From Thermothelomyces thermophilus ATCC 42464 (taxonomy: Eukaryota; Ascomycota; Sordariomycetes; Sordariales; Chaetomiaceae), in contig NC_016474.1 in the NCBI RefSeq assembly GCF_000226095.1, positions 930,001-994,000 on the forward strand: a DNA stretch of 64,000 nt. The letters are read 5' to 3'. A program made the translations under genes and the position numbers. Below the pieces are notes generated by a model, which was not told the DNA's origin, did no database searches, and was given only the letters and a program-made list of their open reading frames with translations. Positions 12,229-25,100 of the stretch are shown here, in pieces (the first letter of the stretch is position 1; each line of letters starts with the position of its first letter).

Positions 12229-13367
12229 CGCATCAACAGGTCGTCGCACAGTCGACACCGTTTGGGAGCCCTGGTCCTCGTATAAAGTCGATGTGGCGAG
12301 GTGCGAATTCAGGCCGCAGTGTTACACCGCACGGTCTCTTGCGACCGTCTGTGGAGAATAACTAGTCTAGCAGAAGTGGTGCATCTCGGGGCTTGATGCA
12401 TGGATTGCCGAAGCAAGCTTTCCTGTGTTTAGAGATTGCCTGGTTGGTCAAAGCGTGGTTGGTGAGCATCGAACCTCGTTGAAGACATGCTCTGTCATCA
12501 GGCTCTTTGCCTCTGCATATAACACTCTCAAACATACCGTTTCTGGCTCTTGAAAAAAAAAACACGTAACTCCAGAAATTAGCAGATATCAACTTCCCCG
12601 CGGTCTTGGTGTTTTCATGAAGCTCTCTCGGATTGGCGCCATGATTACCCTCCAGAAGCGGTGGTAGGTATTATACGGCAAGAACGCGGTGCAGTAAGAA
12701 GCACCATTGCTTCGCATTCACGTAAAGACAAAAATATTGAAAAGTTCCAAGACAAAAGGGATGACCGACCCAGGGATCGAACCTGGCACCTTCTCGGTGG
12801 TATTACTCCAGCTGAGTTCAACTTTGTGAACGAGACGTGATAACCACTACACCAGTCGGCCTTAGATGGAAGCAGGTTCCAAATTCAGGGATTATCGCGG
12901 GGTAGCCAAAGACTTCTTGGCATCCGCAGGATCGTAAGCTTGGACCCGGGATAAACGTGTCTAACTTGAAGTTCTTACTCTTGTGCAAAAGACACGACCA
13001 TGTCTTCCATTATTCGACCTCGTTGCCCTTCTCCAGTTGAGCACTGTGATCTCGAGCACATATCGTTCGAGTAAAGGAGGGGCAACCCAGCAAGCTCCTA
13101 TCAGAGAGCATCTAGGAACAGAGAGTGAACGGGCCATGTGCTAAGTTAAAGGGGGCTCAGGGAGCTGGGTGCTACCTTGCCAAGCATAACCCCGTCTGAG
13201 TGAGAACGGGGTAACCTCCAACTCCCAAGACTCCACTGTGCGGTTTCTCCTAAACAGAGCTCTAGGAGGTGTCGCAAGACAAGCAGCCGCTGTCACCTAC
13301 ATATCTTTCTCGCAATCCGCCTTCCTCTAGCATTAGATTCTTTCCTTCTTTTTAGCCGATTGATCCA
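12229..13367. other. divergent intergenic region with a tRNA gene
   Basis: About 1.1 kb between the divergent cdk11 and coronin starts. Apart from the tRNA gene, no coding frame is supported. Confidence 0.6.
12762..12861 (-). tRNA. tRNA-Val(CAC) with intron
   Basis: Read on the minus strand, 5' GGCCGAC pairs with 3' GTCGGTC (one G-U), followed by discriminator A. The D arm is GTG/CAC, the anticodon stem TCTCG/CGAGA, the anticodon CAC in loop TTCACAC, and the T arm CCAGG-TTCGATC-CCTGG. A 27-nt intron at 12798-12824 sits after position 37, the canonical place. Mature length without CCA is 73 nt. The A and B boxes are intact, so it should be transcribed by RNA polymerase III. Confidence 0.95.
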
Positions 13368-15586
13368 ATGGCCGGACGATTTGTTCGCGCGTCGAAATAT
13401 CGTAGGCATCTCTGAGCTACACACGCTCGCGTGCTCCGTTCCTGCGACAAGACAGCGGCCTCGCATGCGACAGCTGCTGACCGATCCTCTAACCAGGACA
13501 CGTCTTTGGAAAGCCGACAAAGAAGGAATTCTGCTATGACAATCTCCATATCAGCCGCAATGCTTGGGACACCAACCTGGTGAAGGTGTGTGTTTCTCGC
13601 TCTCAAAAGATGCCCCGCATTGTATCGCTTCCAACTGGCTACTGATAATCGGGCTGTGCTAGGTTAACCCCGAGTACCTTTCCGTCAATTGGGAATCTGG
13701 TGGCGGTGGGGCTTTTGCCGTCATCCCCCTGAACGAGCGCGGCAAGCTGCCAGACCAAATACCTTTGTTCCGGGGCCATACTGCTGCTGTGCTGGACACA
13801 GACTGGTGCGTCGCAAGCATTCGACTGCTATCCTGCGAGGTGGAAGATGCGAGACTGATCTTGGCCACAGGTGCCCTCACAATGACCGTCTCATCGCCTC
13901 CGCATCCGACGACGGCAAGGTGTTTATCTGGGAGGTGCCCCAGGGCTTCACCCTCTACACCGACGCTGAAGAGATTACCGATGTGTCGCCGGTCAGCAAG
14001 CTGGCTGGTCACTCAAGGTGTGATCCACCGAATTTCCCAGGAGTCTGCGTCTCCGTGCTCACTGCTTTGTAGGAAAGTCGGCCATGTTCTCTTCAACCCT
14101 GCGGCCGAGAACATCCTCGCGTCCTCTTCCGGCGACTTGACCATCAAGCTGTGGGATATTGGTACGGGTCAGGCTGGGCTCACGCTTAAGCACCCCGATG
14201 TGGTACAAAGTCTGTCTTGGAGCGCGAACGGCGCGATGCTTGTGACCACCTCAAGGGACAAGAAACTGCGCGTTTGGGATGTGCGCCAGGAGAAGCCAGT
14301 GCACGAATATCCGGGCCACGAAGGGGCCAAAAACAGCCGCGCAGTGTGGATGGGCGAGCATAACCGCATTGCTACCACCGGATTTTCCAGAATGAGCGAG
14401 CGGCAAATTGGTCTCTGGGAGCCAGGTCGCAAGGATCCCATCGGCGGTTTCACCTCCCTCGACTCCATCTCTGGTGTCTGCATGCCGTTCTGGGGTAAGC
14501 CGGCAATATGCCTCAATGTGCAGAACTATTGCTAACCAAATGTCCGCCAGACGAGGGATCAAACTGCCTTTATCTTGCAGGAAAGGGGTATGTCAAGTTC
14601 TACATTCCAACAAAGAGAATGCACATGCTGATTGTCCCAGCGACGGCAACATTCGCTACTTCGAGTACGAAAACGACAAGTTCGAATTCCTCTCCGAGTA
14701 CAAGTCTGCGGATCCCCAGCGCGGTATCGCCTTCCTGCCGCGCCGCGGCATCAATGTCCACGAAAACGAGGTGATGCGGGCTTACAAGACCGTCAACGAC
14801 ACCTACATCGAGCCCATCTCGTTCACCGTGCCGCGCCGTGCCGAGACTTTCCAGTCCGACATCTATCCTCCCGCCACCGGTCTCAAGCCTGCTATGTCTG
14901 CTAAGGAGTGGTTTGATGGCAAGACAGCTGTTTCGCCCAAGATTGACCTGGAAAGCGTGTATGAAGGCAAAGCGCCGGTCGAAGTCCCCGCCGACTACAA
15001 ACCGTCTCCCGCTGCTGCGCCTACTCCTGCCCAGGCGCCCGCACCGGCTCCCAAGAAGGAGCCCGAGCCGGCACCTACCCCGGTCCGTGCACCGGCGACG
15101 GTGGCAGACCAGAAGACCTCCATGTCTGCCATGGCGAATAAGTTCCAAGATGTCGAGGCAGTTGAAGATGAAGACGAGACCTCAAGCTTTGAAGAGATCT
15201 CGCGCCCCGCCCCGCGCACAACTCTTCCTGTCCGGTCTCCTGCCAAACCGGAGCCCATCGCAACTAATGCCCCCCCACCTCAAGCAAAACCCTCGTCGCC
15301 GGTCAAGTCTTCGGAACCATCTGCGGCACCTGCCACTCGTCCTGCGGCCTCGGCTTCGCCGGCGAGCCCTGCCCTCGAGGCCTCTCTGGCGCAGATCAAA
15401 CAGCTGATTGAGCAGCAAGGCCAGGTCATCAGCGCGCAAACGGAAAAGATCACAGCCCAGACCCAGCTCATCTCTCGTCTGGCTGCCGAGGTGGAAACGC
15501 TCAAGAAGAGGGTCGGCACAGGCACACAGGACCAGAGCGAGCGGATCCGGCAACTCGAGCTAGAGTTGGAGGCTGCCAGATCGTGA
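13368..15586 (+). CDS. crn1: coronin (actin-binding WD-repeat protein)
   Basis: Binds F-actin and the Arp2/3 complex at cortical patches. Seven exons (13368-13401, 13497-13585, 13663-13805, 13871-14017, 14073-14494, 14551-14587, 14641-15586) give 605 aa with consistent phases. The start encodes MAGRFVRASKYRHVFG, the coronin N-terminal signature. A beta-propeller follows, with repeats such as LIASASDDGKVFIWEVP, ILASSSGDLTIKLWD and MLVTTSRDKKLRVWD. The conserved C-terminal propeller extension contains IYPPATG. After a Pro/Ala/Glu-rich linker (about residues 400-530) comes a leucine-zipper-like coiled coil for trimerisation. Six introns in the first half are typical of fungal coronins. It shares an intergenic region with cdk11 and a tRNA gene. 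Confidence 0.96.
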
Positions 15587-15915
15587 GTGTGTGATACAGG
15601 CAGAGGTTCCAAGGGGCAGAGAGCTGCATATGGTGAGGCAGCACAGCTACGACGACGTTCATGAGCAATGGGCCGGCGTTTCGCGTCCTCCATATAAGCC
15701 ATCATAGGAGGCAGCGGTCGGAATATTTCGTCTTGGTTTTCTCTCCTGGACAGGCAGTCAAACAAACAGAGAAAAAAATACCCAAATCTACCTTTGCCAG
15801 GCTTTTTTCAATCAAAGCCGACTTGGCTTTCGAAATTACCGCAGTCTCGGTTTTAATTGCATTATCTTACAATTCGATTAATGTTATACACTCCCTGCCT
15901 CACGTAGCCTCCCTT
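15587..15915. other. convergent intergenic, 3' UTRs
   Basis: About 330 bp between convergent genes; nothing coding is seen. Confidence 0.6.
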
Positions 15916-18112
15916 TCAGAGCTCATCAACAACCCTGCCCTCCTCCTCTCTGTTCTCTTCTCCACGGGAGCCTTGATAAAGTCCCGTATCCCAAACCACC
16001 AAGCGACCCCTCCTTCGCCAGTCCTCGTTAAACGCCCCGTTCCATGCCGACCACACCCTCGTGAGGGTGACCCCCATCTCCTTCCCCGGCGCCTCCTTCC
16101 CGTCGTTACCGTGCTCAAAGAACGCCCTCAACACAGGCTCGATTCCCTCAAACCCCACGATGTACCTCGGTACCTCCCCAACCCTTCTCTTCGCTGTTCC
16201 TGTGCTCTCGTTTCCAGCCGCGAGTGGCCACATCTCCTCACCTAGAAACCTCACCCCGTACATCCCATCCGCATCCTTCAGGTAGAAACGGTCCGCCTCA
16301 TCCAGGTAAGTCTCCCGTTCCTTGGTCCCCCGGGCGATATGCAGCGGCGGTTCGCAGGTGAGCGCGCGGGCCCGCAAGGCCGGGTAGACAAGGTGCGAAC
16401 GCCACGGTGTGCTGTGGCAGGGGGTGAGAAAGAGGGCAAAGAGCTCCTTCTCACCTTTCCCTCCTTGTGGGGAGGCCGGAACATCGATGTCCAAGGCGTC
16501 CGGGTGGATGCGCTCAAATTCGGTCCGGAGGAAGGAGAGGACTGAGAGAGGCGCGGGCTGGTGGAACAGAGAGAGGTAGCCGGCGAGGAGAATATTGAGG
16601 GAAATGAGATTGGCGAGGGTTAATTTGCGGCGAAGGCTGACCGGGCCATCGGACGATGGCGCGGCGGAGGAAGAGGCGGGCTGAGTGAAGAAGGCCGTAA
16701 AGTAAGGCGCCGAGAGGATGTGCAGCATCGGGAGGAGGGGATAGATGAAGCGGACCTCTTTGTGGGAGATGAACGACAGAATGGTGATCATGGTCAGGAC
16801 GGAGAGGTTGAGCGTCTTGAGAATTCGTGATTGGAGGGTGTTGGTTGAAGAGGTCGCTTTGTAGAGGCCGACAATGGTGAATGGGAGGAATGTGGTGGTG
16901 AGAAGGGGCACGCCTTGGGAGACATAGTAATGCCAAGGCATGCGGCCGTAGAAGACGGCAAGGGACTGCGAGATGTTGAAATAGAACCACTTGTAGGGCG
17001 GGAACGTCCAGAAGCCAAAATACAAGCGGTCTGAGATCAGAGAAACTGCGAGAACCGTCGCTCCACAAATGATGCTCTCACGGAGCAGAATAACGATGGT
17101 TGACGTCTGCAGGGGCGAGTTTCCAAGGGGGGTCAGCCGTATAAGTGAAAGGCCGGAGACAACGAGCCATATAAGCAGATTAGTCGGCCGCAACAACACG
17201 GCGACGGCTGCGAGCACAAGGGATATACGGAGACTACTCGTGTTAGCCGGGTTCGGGGTGCTCGATATCAGCAGATCCTACCTAGAGAGCCTTCCTTCTT
17301 GCTGCAACGGCTGGCTCCTGCTCGCTTTCGTATCAATCAAGACCTCCCAGGGCCAGTAGCACAGCGCAGCTATTGTCAGGGTCGTCTCCAGTGAGTTGGA
17401 GAAGGTCCTGGTGGAGCAATACCACTGCCAGGGGTTAAGCACCGTCATCCAGAGCTATAAAGGATCAGCTTCGCGATCGACAGCGTTGGTCAGAGAGAAC
17501 ACCACTCACTGCGGCCCACGGAGCATTGCTCTGTCTCCCGTAGATATCCATGGCCAGCTTCCATGTGTAGAAGTCGGCCAGCGCGGCAAACACGGCCTGC
17601 AGTGTCCTAGGTAAGGCCACAAGCATCAGAGCTTTGAACGGCGGGAACAAGCTCAGCGAGCTCATGAGACTTTCGGCGGCCTTGTAAGCCAGGCCGAAGA
17701 TGGCTGGGTGCAATGACGATCTGAGCTGGTGTTGCCATTCCTGAGTTGTCATCCCGCGTCAGGAACAGCAATCATCAAAAGAGAATATTGCGGGGACGGA
17801 AGTTCAAAGATGTACCCAGGTTAGCCATGCGCCGCTATCGGCTCCAAACGCAACGCGCCATGCCGGCTCGAGAGCCTGAAAGTACTCATCTGGCTGGAAG
17901 AAGGTGCGCACGCAGAGAGCATTGATGAACCGGAAAAGAAGCAGCACCCTGAGGATATCGCCGACTTGGGCAGCTGCGACCTGCGCGTGGACCTCATACC
18001 TCCGTGTTGTCTCATGTTTTTCTTCTCTTTTTGATTTCGGTCTCGGGGGCTCTCCCACGAAACCCGCTTCATGCCGTCCCGGCAGCCCTTCGGGAGCCGG
18101 CTTGGAATTCAT
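15916..18112 (-). CDS. gpi10: GPI mannosyltransferase III (Gpi10/PIG-B)
   Basis: Adds the third mannose, from dolichol-phosphate mannose, to the GPI anchor precursor in the ER lumen. Exons 18112-17816, 17740-17510, 17454-17282 and 17236-15916 give 673 aa. The first luminal loop carries the GT-C acidic motif in FFQPDEYFQ (PDE at 74-76). Many membrane helices follow, then [20 protein letters not shown] and HKEVRFIYP (392-397), which mark Gpi10 and separate it from Smp3 and Alg9/Alg12. The third intron is only 45 nt, but its GTAGGA donor, CTAAC branch and reading frame fit. Length matches the family, allowing for an N-terminal cytoplasmic extension of about 45 residues. Confidence 0.93.
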
Positions 18113-19223
18113 GGCGGGGTGCAGGTTGCTGCTGTGCCCGGAATCAAGGGGTCGTCAGGAGGTCGCCAGCGTAAATTCACACCGGCCACTTCTCGGTTGG
18201 GGTGCATTTGTCCCCTGCCAAATGTCCAAGCTCTCCCAGGTGCCAGTCTGGTCCCTCATCTGCGTACAGAGTAACCCAAACCTGGAAGCTCACTCATGAT
18301 TGGCCAACTCAGCCCTACCGCGCTACTGGATGCCTCGTTTGCAAATCACCTGACTGCGGTTGGCCAGTCGGCGCCGCTCCCCATGCACCACCGGCACCGA
18401 GACCTCCACCGCAAACTCTCGGTTCGGAGTTGCTTTGAAGAAACTTGACCCCAAAGGCTCGCTGCGGGCCCGGAGGCCCCGGACGACTGGTCCAATGAGC
18501 GATTTCTCAAGCCACCGTGGCCACCGTGGCCACCAGACGCCAAGTCGCACGCCTCTCGAGCACGGCGTGGACAAGGGCCTCGGAGGTCTGGGACCACATT
18601 GACGGGCGGGCCAGGCATTCGTGCCACAATCGGACTGCCAGGCCCGCTCAGCGTCGGCAATACACAGGGATGCTCAGGGATCTTGGGACCCACGTGAGGG
18701 GTTGCTGCCGTCATATCGCCCTTGACGCCGCTTTCCACTTGCACTTAGGAGTATAGTGGCGTTTCACGAAATCCACAAGAGAAACGGTCTCGTCTGCATC
18801 GGGAGACCGAAGTTAGGGTGAGAGCTGCCTACAAAATCCCCAGTGGTTTCCCACCAACAAGCTCGGTTGGCTGTTAGGTGTTTACCTTTTTTTTTCTGTG
18901 TTGTGTTCGCTCCCCCAAGTGTCCATTACCATACGAGCGAGTTGCCACAAAGCTCAAGCCTTCTGCCGTTGCTTAATCCATTTGATACCCTAGTGATAGG
19001 CAAGCCTTCAGCTCGGATATCACAAACAAGCTTCTTTTTATCTCTTCTGTCAGTGGGGCACACCTCATCTATCGCGTTGGCCCCTCCATCGTCATTCCTC
19101 CCCCCCCATCCCACCTGATCACCAGAGTGTTCTCAACGCACTACGACGCGCATCACGCCAATAGCCTACTGCGCAGCTCTTGAGAGCCCTCCGGGACTGA
19201 ATTTGAGAACACCGTGACACACA
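18113..19223. other. divergent intergenic region
   Basis: About 1.1 kb between the divergent gpi10 and car2 starts. Near 18509-18535 there is a short tandem repeat built on CCACCGTGG. The 300 bp before car2 is pyrimidine-rich. No coding frame is supported. Confidence 0.55.
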
Positions 19224-20798
19224 ATGGCACCCCACGCAGACAAGGACAACTCCCCCGTTCGCGGGGCCAACACCGCATCGTCAAAGGACCGGTACCACGC
19301 CGCGTCCACCAAGAGCGCCATTGCCGCCGAGAACGAGTTTGCCGCCCACAACTACCACCCGCTTCCCGTCGTGTTCGCTCGCGCCCAAGGAGTCCACGTG
19401 TGGGACCCCGAGGGCAAGCACTACCTCGACTTCCTCTCGGCCTACAGCGCTGTCAATCAGGGCCACTGCCACCCGGAGCTGATCAAGGCGCTGACCGAGC
19501 AGGCCGGCCGGCTGACGCTGAGCTCGCGCGCCTTCCACAACGACGTGTTCCCCGTCTGGGCCGAGAAGGTCCGCCAGCTGTTTGGGTATGACATGGTGCT
19601 GCCCATGAATACGGGCGCAGAGGCCGTCGAGACGGCCGTCAAGATCGCCCGCAAGTGGGCGTACAAGGTCAAGGGCGTGGCGCCCGGCAAGGCCCTCGTC
19701 TTCAGTACCAGCAACAACTTCCACGGCCGGACGGTAAGCTCACTTAGCCCTGGCTTTGTCACCCCATCCCATCTCTGCGCGCATACGCAAGATGACACCA
19801 CAAAATAGAAAATAGAAAACAAACAAACAAAAAAAAACAGTCACTAACAAAAGTCTCTTTTCCCCCCATCCAGATGACGGCCGTCTCGCTCTCGGTCGAT
19901 CCAGAGTCGCGCGGCAACTACGGACCGTACCTGCCCAACGTGGGCGCCATTAACCCCAGCACGGGGGCGCCGATCCGGTACAACAACGTTGCCGACCTGG
20001 AGGCCGTCCTGGACGCCCACGGGCGCGACACGGCCGCCTTCATCGTGGAGCCGATCCAGGGGGAGGCGGGCGTGGTGGTGCCGGACGACGACTACCTGGC
20101 GCGGGTGCACGAGCTGTGCCGGCGCCACAACGTGCTCCTCGTCTGCGACGAGATCCAGACGGGCATCGCGCGCACGGGGCGGATGCTCTGCTCCGAGTGG
20201 GCCGGCATCCGGCCCGACATGGTCACGCTCGGCAAGGCCATCTCGGGCGGCATGTACCCCGTCAGCTGCGTGCTGGCCGACCGCGCCGTCATGGGCGTCA
20301 TCGAGCCCGGCACGCACGGGTCGACCTACGGCGGCAACCCGCTCGGCTGCGCCGTCTCGATCCGCGCCCTCGAGCTGGTCGAGGAGGAGGGCCTCGTGGA
20401 GAAGGCGGACCGGCTCGGCCGCATCTTCAGGGAGGGCGTCGAGGCGTTCCAATCGCCGATCGTGCAGACCGTCAGGGGGAAGGGGCTGCTGAACGCCGTC
20501 GTCATCGACGAAAGCCGGGCCAGCGGCAGGACGGCGTGGGACCTGTGTCTGTTGCTGAAGGATAAGGGGGTTCTGGTGAGTCCTTTTTTTTTTTCTCCAA
20601 ATCTTCCAATTCTCCCGTAAGAAGGAGGCAAGGCGGAAGATGCTAACTGCGGAGGTAAAGGCTAAACCCACACACGGCAACATCATCCGGTTTGCGCCGC
20701 CTTTGGTCATCACCGAGGAGGAGCTTCGGGGAGCTATCAAGACTATCGGTGAGGCGCTGGCCGAGCTGCCGACGGCGAAGGTAACCGAGGGCCATTAG
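19224..20798 (+). CDS. car2: ornithine aminotransferase (Car2)
   Basis: PLP enzyme that transfers the delta-amino group of ornithine to 2-oxoglutarate, giving glutamate semialdehyde in arginine catabolism. Exons 19224-19733, 19874-20575 and 20661-20798 give 449 aa, the usual length. Visible class-III aminotransferase features are [19 protein letters not shown], the PLP-binding [12 protein letters not shown] and the Schiff-base lysine 291 in LGKAISGG. The last exon starts [15 protein letters not shown]; its acceptor is AAAG after a TGCTAAC branch point, and the nearer GGAG would break the frame. Third positions are strongly GC-biased. Identification is firm. Confidence 0.97.
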
Positions 20799-22084
20799 AG
20801 AAAGGAGAACCAAATAAAAAAAAAACCCCGAGGTTCGGAAAGTTTCAGAGGGGAGGAGATTTGGGGGGCTACAGAAGAGTGCATCGTGACCGTCAGCCAG
20901 TGTCTTGTGTATTTTTCTTGTAGATGCCATATCATAATCGGCTTGCATTGGAGCACTGGAGGGAAAAAACTATGGTTTTCGACTTAGACCCGGGCTAGAT
21001 CCGAGTTGGGAAATCTACTGCGAGAAGACGCACTCAATATTGCATCCGGGTCGCTGGACGTGGAGTCGGCCATCGTGGAGGTCTTTTTCGGTTCCGAGTT
21101 TCTCTCTACGGCCTGTCCAGCATGAGGAAGGAGTGATTACGGATGGCGAGATAAAAGAGCAAATATACATGGTTGGCCACGCGTATGTACATACAAGGAG
21201 TCAGCGAGACTCGATCTTGACCTGAAGATGACCTGAAGAATGCCGGAGCCAAGGCTTGCCGCTCGCCTGGGCGGTTGGGCCGGCCGTTTGGTGTTCTCTG
21301 CTGCGGAATCCATGTCCGCTTCCTCGGCTGGGATTGCGTGTCGTATTCTTCCTTGTTGCGCACGTCAGGCACACAACCATGTGACATGACAATGCGGACA
21401 TGGATTGCCCCGGTGCGGGCCAGGGGGAGGGAAAGGGGGCCCCCGGAGGGGGGGAGTGGAGGAGGCGGAGAGGAGAAGGCAACAACGCAGCTTGATGCGT
21501 CCTAAGCAGGAACGGGGACGCAGGTTGAGCGGGCCGGGGCTGCGGGAGGCGGTTTGGTGACGCCCGGCCGGTGGGTAATAAAAAAAAATACACAAACAAC
21601 GGGAATGAGGACCCTGTATTTCGAGTTGCCGGCCGAGGAGGACCTTTTCTCATGGCCGGGAAATTCAGAAGGGGCTGGGGTGCGGGATACGAGGTTTGCT
21701 GCTCTTCTGAATCCGGACGAACGGCCGTTTGAAAGAGGGTGCAAGAGAGCATGAGAACTGTTGTGCATGGACGGATCACAGCAAGCATGCTTCAGTGACG
21801 GTGTTCTGAGGTGTTTCCAGTATCAGTTTCGAGTATCAGCCATCGCGGAGTACGAGAGATGACTTCCTCTCTGCCTCCTCATTTTCGACTTTCCACTTCT
21901 CCTTCCTTTTCTTTGTTCCTTGGGCCCCCCTCCACTTTTCCTCAAGTTTTGTCATTTTAAATATTGTCGTCGTCGTGATTGTTTGGGTTATCAAGGCGCT
22001 TAGTCGCCGCCAGTTTCGCAACCCCAAATGGGCAGGTCTGTTCAGATAACTGCGTCTACTAGTACTATAAGCCGTGGCATATTC

Positions 22085-22111
22085 GGGGGGGGGGGGGGGG
22101 GGGGGGGGGGG
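22085..22111 (+). repeat. G27 homopolymer
   Basis: An uninterrupted run of 27 G, followed by more G-rich sequence to about 22130. It could form G-quadruplexes, and its length may be affected by sequencing error. Confidence 0.9.
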
Positions 22112-25100
22112 AGGAAGAAGGGGGTGGGGGGTTACGTGGTTAGGCAAACAGCGGACGACCCTCGAGCACCGGTTAAGTATTGCCCACTTCGGAAGGCATC
22201 CCCTGACTTTTGCGGGACCCACGTGTCTAAACATCAAACAGCGGATGCAACGACAGCATAAGTGTACATTTTTCGTCTGAATGGACTCGCCGCAGTGGCG
22301 TAAGTGAGTGGACGAAAAGGCCAAAAGGGGGGGAGGAAGGGGGATTGCAGTGGGCTGCAGGGAGTTATGGCTGCCCAAATCCTCGGCTGTGGGGTGCCCT
22401 TTTGGTGAGAGAGCTTTTGAAGGGAGAGAATGTAGACAATCGAAAGGTGGAAATGGGCAGTTTGAGACTAAACTTTTGAAGCTCGCATGGCACGGCGACA
22501 CATTGTTTTTTCCCATTTGGGGTGCGTACTGAAATCCTGCGCGGACGCTCGAGGAGAAGATCGCAGATGACCATGCAGCTGACGTGGGAGAGTCGTCCTC
22601 GTTCATTCGACCGAGTCGGGGGGGCCAATTGGCCTCTCAGGATGCGCCAATGGGCCGTGGTCGATGATGAAAGTTGGCTTACTTTTTCTCAATTTCCATA
22701 GCACCGAGTGCAGGCAATCGAGTCTCCTCCCATCGACACGTACATGTACAGATTACATGCATGTATACGAACACTTCAGGACGGCCATCGTTCTCGCTCC
22801 TGTGCTCTTGTGGCCATTGACAGCGGGAATTGGCCTTGCCGTGTCGCGACGTTGACCCGGTGTGAGTGGTTGGCGCGTTTGTCACACCCTTCCTTCGCCC
22901 CCTTGGAGGCGTTCCGTTGCTTTGGATGCCCCAAGCAGGTATGCGCTGCCCTTCCTTGACCTCGTGAATAGGGGCGTGGGGGATTGAGCGCGGGGAGGGT
23001 GGGCTAACGTGAGAGAGGCCTTGGTTGAAACGAGCCTGACAACACCTTTGGGAACCCCGGAACCGAACATTTTGACGGAAGGGCGAAGCTCATGACACCA
23101 CTTTGACACACTGTAAATAAAACTTCTGATAGAGCCGTACTGCACAGGAAGTTCTGTGCACAAGGAGCCTGGTGAGTAACGGCAACAAACAGACACGCGA
23201 AAATGGAGCCCGGCCGAGACGTGGCAGGCTCACGCAAGCCTTGCGCTGCAGCTCCAGTTCAGACCAGAGAGGCGGCATTGGTCTGAGGTTCAGGGTTCCC
23301 CGGAAAGACGAGAAATCGGTCTTGTTTCCGAGCTCCTCTGCTGGGCGTATTGCGTTTGGTTGGTGCTTGGCATTGGATCTCGGATATGCAGGAAATTTGA
23401 CCGCCAGGTCCGCGGTGTGAGTTGCACATTCAAACCTTTAGTTAGATAGTTCTGGATCCTGGGGCTCGACCGGATATGGGCCAACTGGGGCATGTCCGGG
23501 CCTATGAGCTGCTGTATTGTATGTATGTACTCCCACATACGCTGCATCGAGTTGTTGCCTGGCTGTTTTCTCTCTCTTGCATGTGTGCAAATGCTGGACC
23601 GAAACGAGGAAGCGCTACTGATGATAGGCGGCGGCGATAAAGGAGGCCAGCCGATAAGGTGGACCACCTTGATAGCCAACTAGTTATCTCCACAAGGAAC
23701 AGCAAGCCTCACTTTGCAGTCGACGTCCCAATGCAATGCAGCATCGTCTTCCGGCAGACGGCTCCGAGTCCCGATTCCGGGGAGTGGTCTCTTTCTCTCT
23801 CTCTTTCTTTCTTTTACTTTCTTTCTTTTCACACTGTGTCGCAGGATGACAGAGACGAAACGGACGACAAACGCCACGGAAACGGCATAAGCAACCCCTT
23901 TCATGATCAGTACACTATTTGTTGCCTCTTGCCGCGTACGGCAAGACTAAACGCATCAGGAGCACGCAAACTGTGTGGACCCTCGTTGCAACTTGTTCCT
24001 GAGATCAGCCGCAGCGAGGAGCGTGCCCGCGACGGATTGAGCGAGTCGACCACCTGACTGCACCCCATGCCTTTCTCAACGAATGGATGCACCCTGCTTA
24101 TTGGTCCCTTGTCGCTTTGATTCCGAAGCCACCAACGTAAGAGGCAGGGCAGCACGGAGGCAGTGGATGTATGTACTGTACGCATACGGATTCCACTCTG
24201 ACGGAGTACTCCGTATCTAGTGCCTGTACGGAGTAGCCGCTACTAGAGTAGCGAGCCGGACAATCTGGTGCAAATCGAGGTAGCGGCTATCGGTGCTTTG
24301 GTCCCTTCGCTTCTTGGACCGGCCACTGCTAGATCGTTGTTTCCGGCTACATGACTGTTGCCGCATCTCTGCGTAACACCGGGCCGATCGGCGAGGATGT
24401 CAATGTGCATGTGGGCCGAGCCGCCAACCGACTTGTACATATAGTACATACATTGTATTTCGTACATACAGTACACGAGGTGCCTCACGATCGTGTTAGC
24501 GCAGCGACCGCGACTTGTTGACGACGGAATGCGAACCCTCGGGTCTGGCGAGTGGGTCGCTCAACAAGCGCCCATTCCCAGATCAACCGCCGCTACGCTA
24601 ATACTGCTGCGGAGGTCTGCAGTGTACGGAATAATCCGTACATACATCCAGTACTTGATACTTACCGACCTGGCCAGACCACCTTACACCTGCGTCTTGT
24701 GCAGCGACAGCTGTTGCTGCCAGATGAATCGGGGAAGAGGACATCAACCTCGAGGCACCAGCGGGAGGAATCGGAACGCCAAATGCGCATCAGCACAGCG
24801 TTTGGAGCTCGGCCCCAGCTTGCCGTTTTTCCCCCTTGAGCTCTCATGCCACTCGACGATGATCTCAACATCGCCCCCGAAGACGCAAGAGATGTCGCGA
24901 ATGAAGAGCTGCACGCGTGTTTCTGCCCACACCTCCATAACGTTACCGGTCCGAGGTGTAGTGTATGTACATACAATACCTGGTTTTTTTTTCCGTTTGC
25001 GCAGCACGGAGGTCACTTTGCAGTGTACGGATTACATTCAAGTACATAGCTCCTGCGCGGTTCCCGGATCGTGCAGGCCGGGTCGGTGGTGTTATCACTG

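Noticed and set aside
12229-12258. Upstream GTG start for cdk11
   Set aside because: Non-ATG start with an in-frame ATG 30 nt downstream in better context; the extra residues are not family-like.
21201-21788. 195-codon minus-strand open frame
   Set aside because: It is Pro/Ser-rich because of underlying G/C-rich repeats, overlaps other low-complexity frames and has no recognisable motif.
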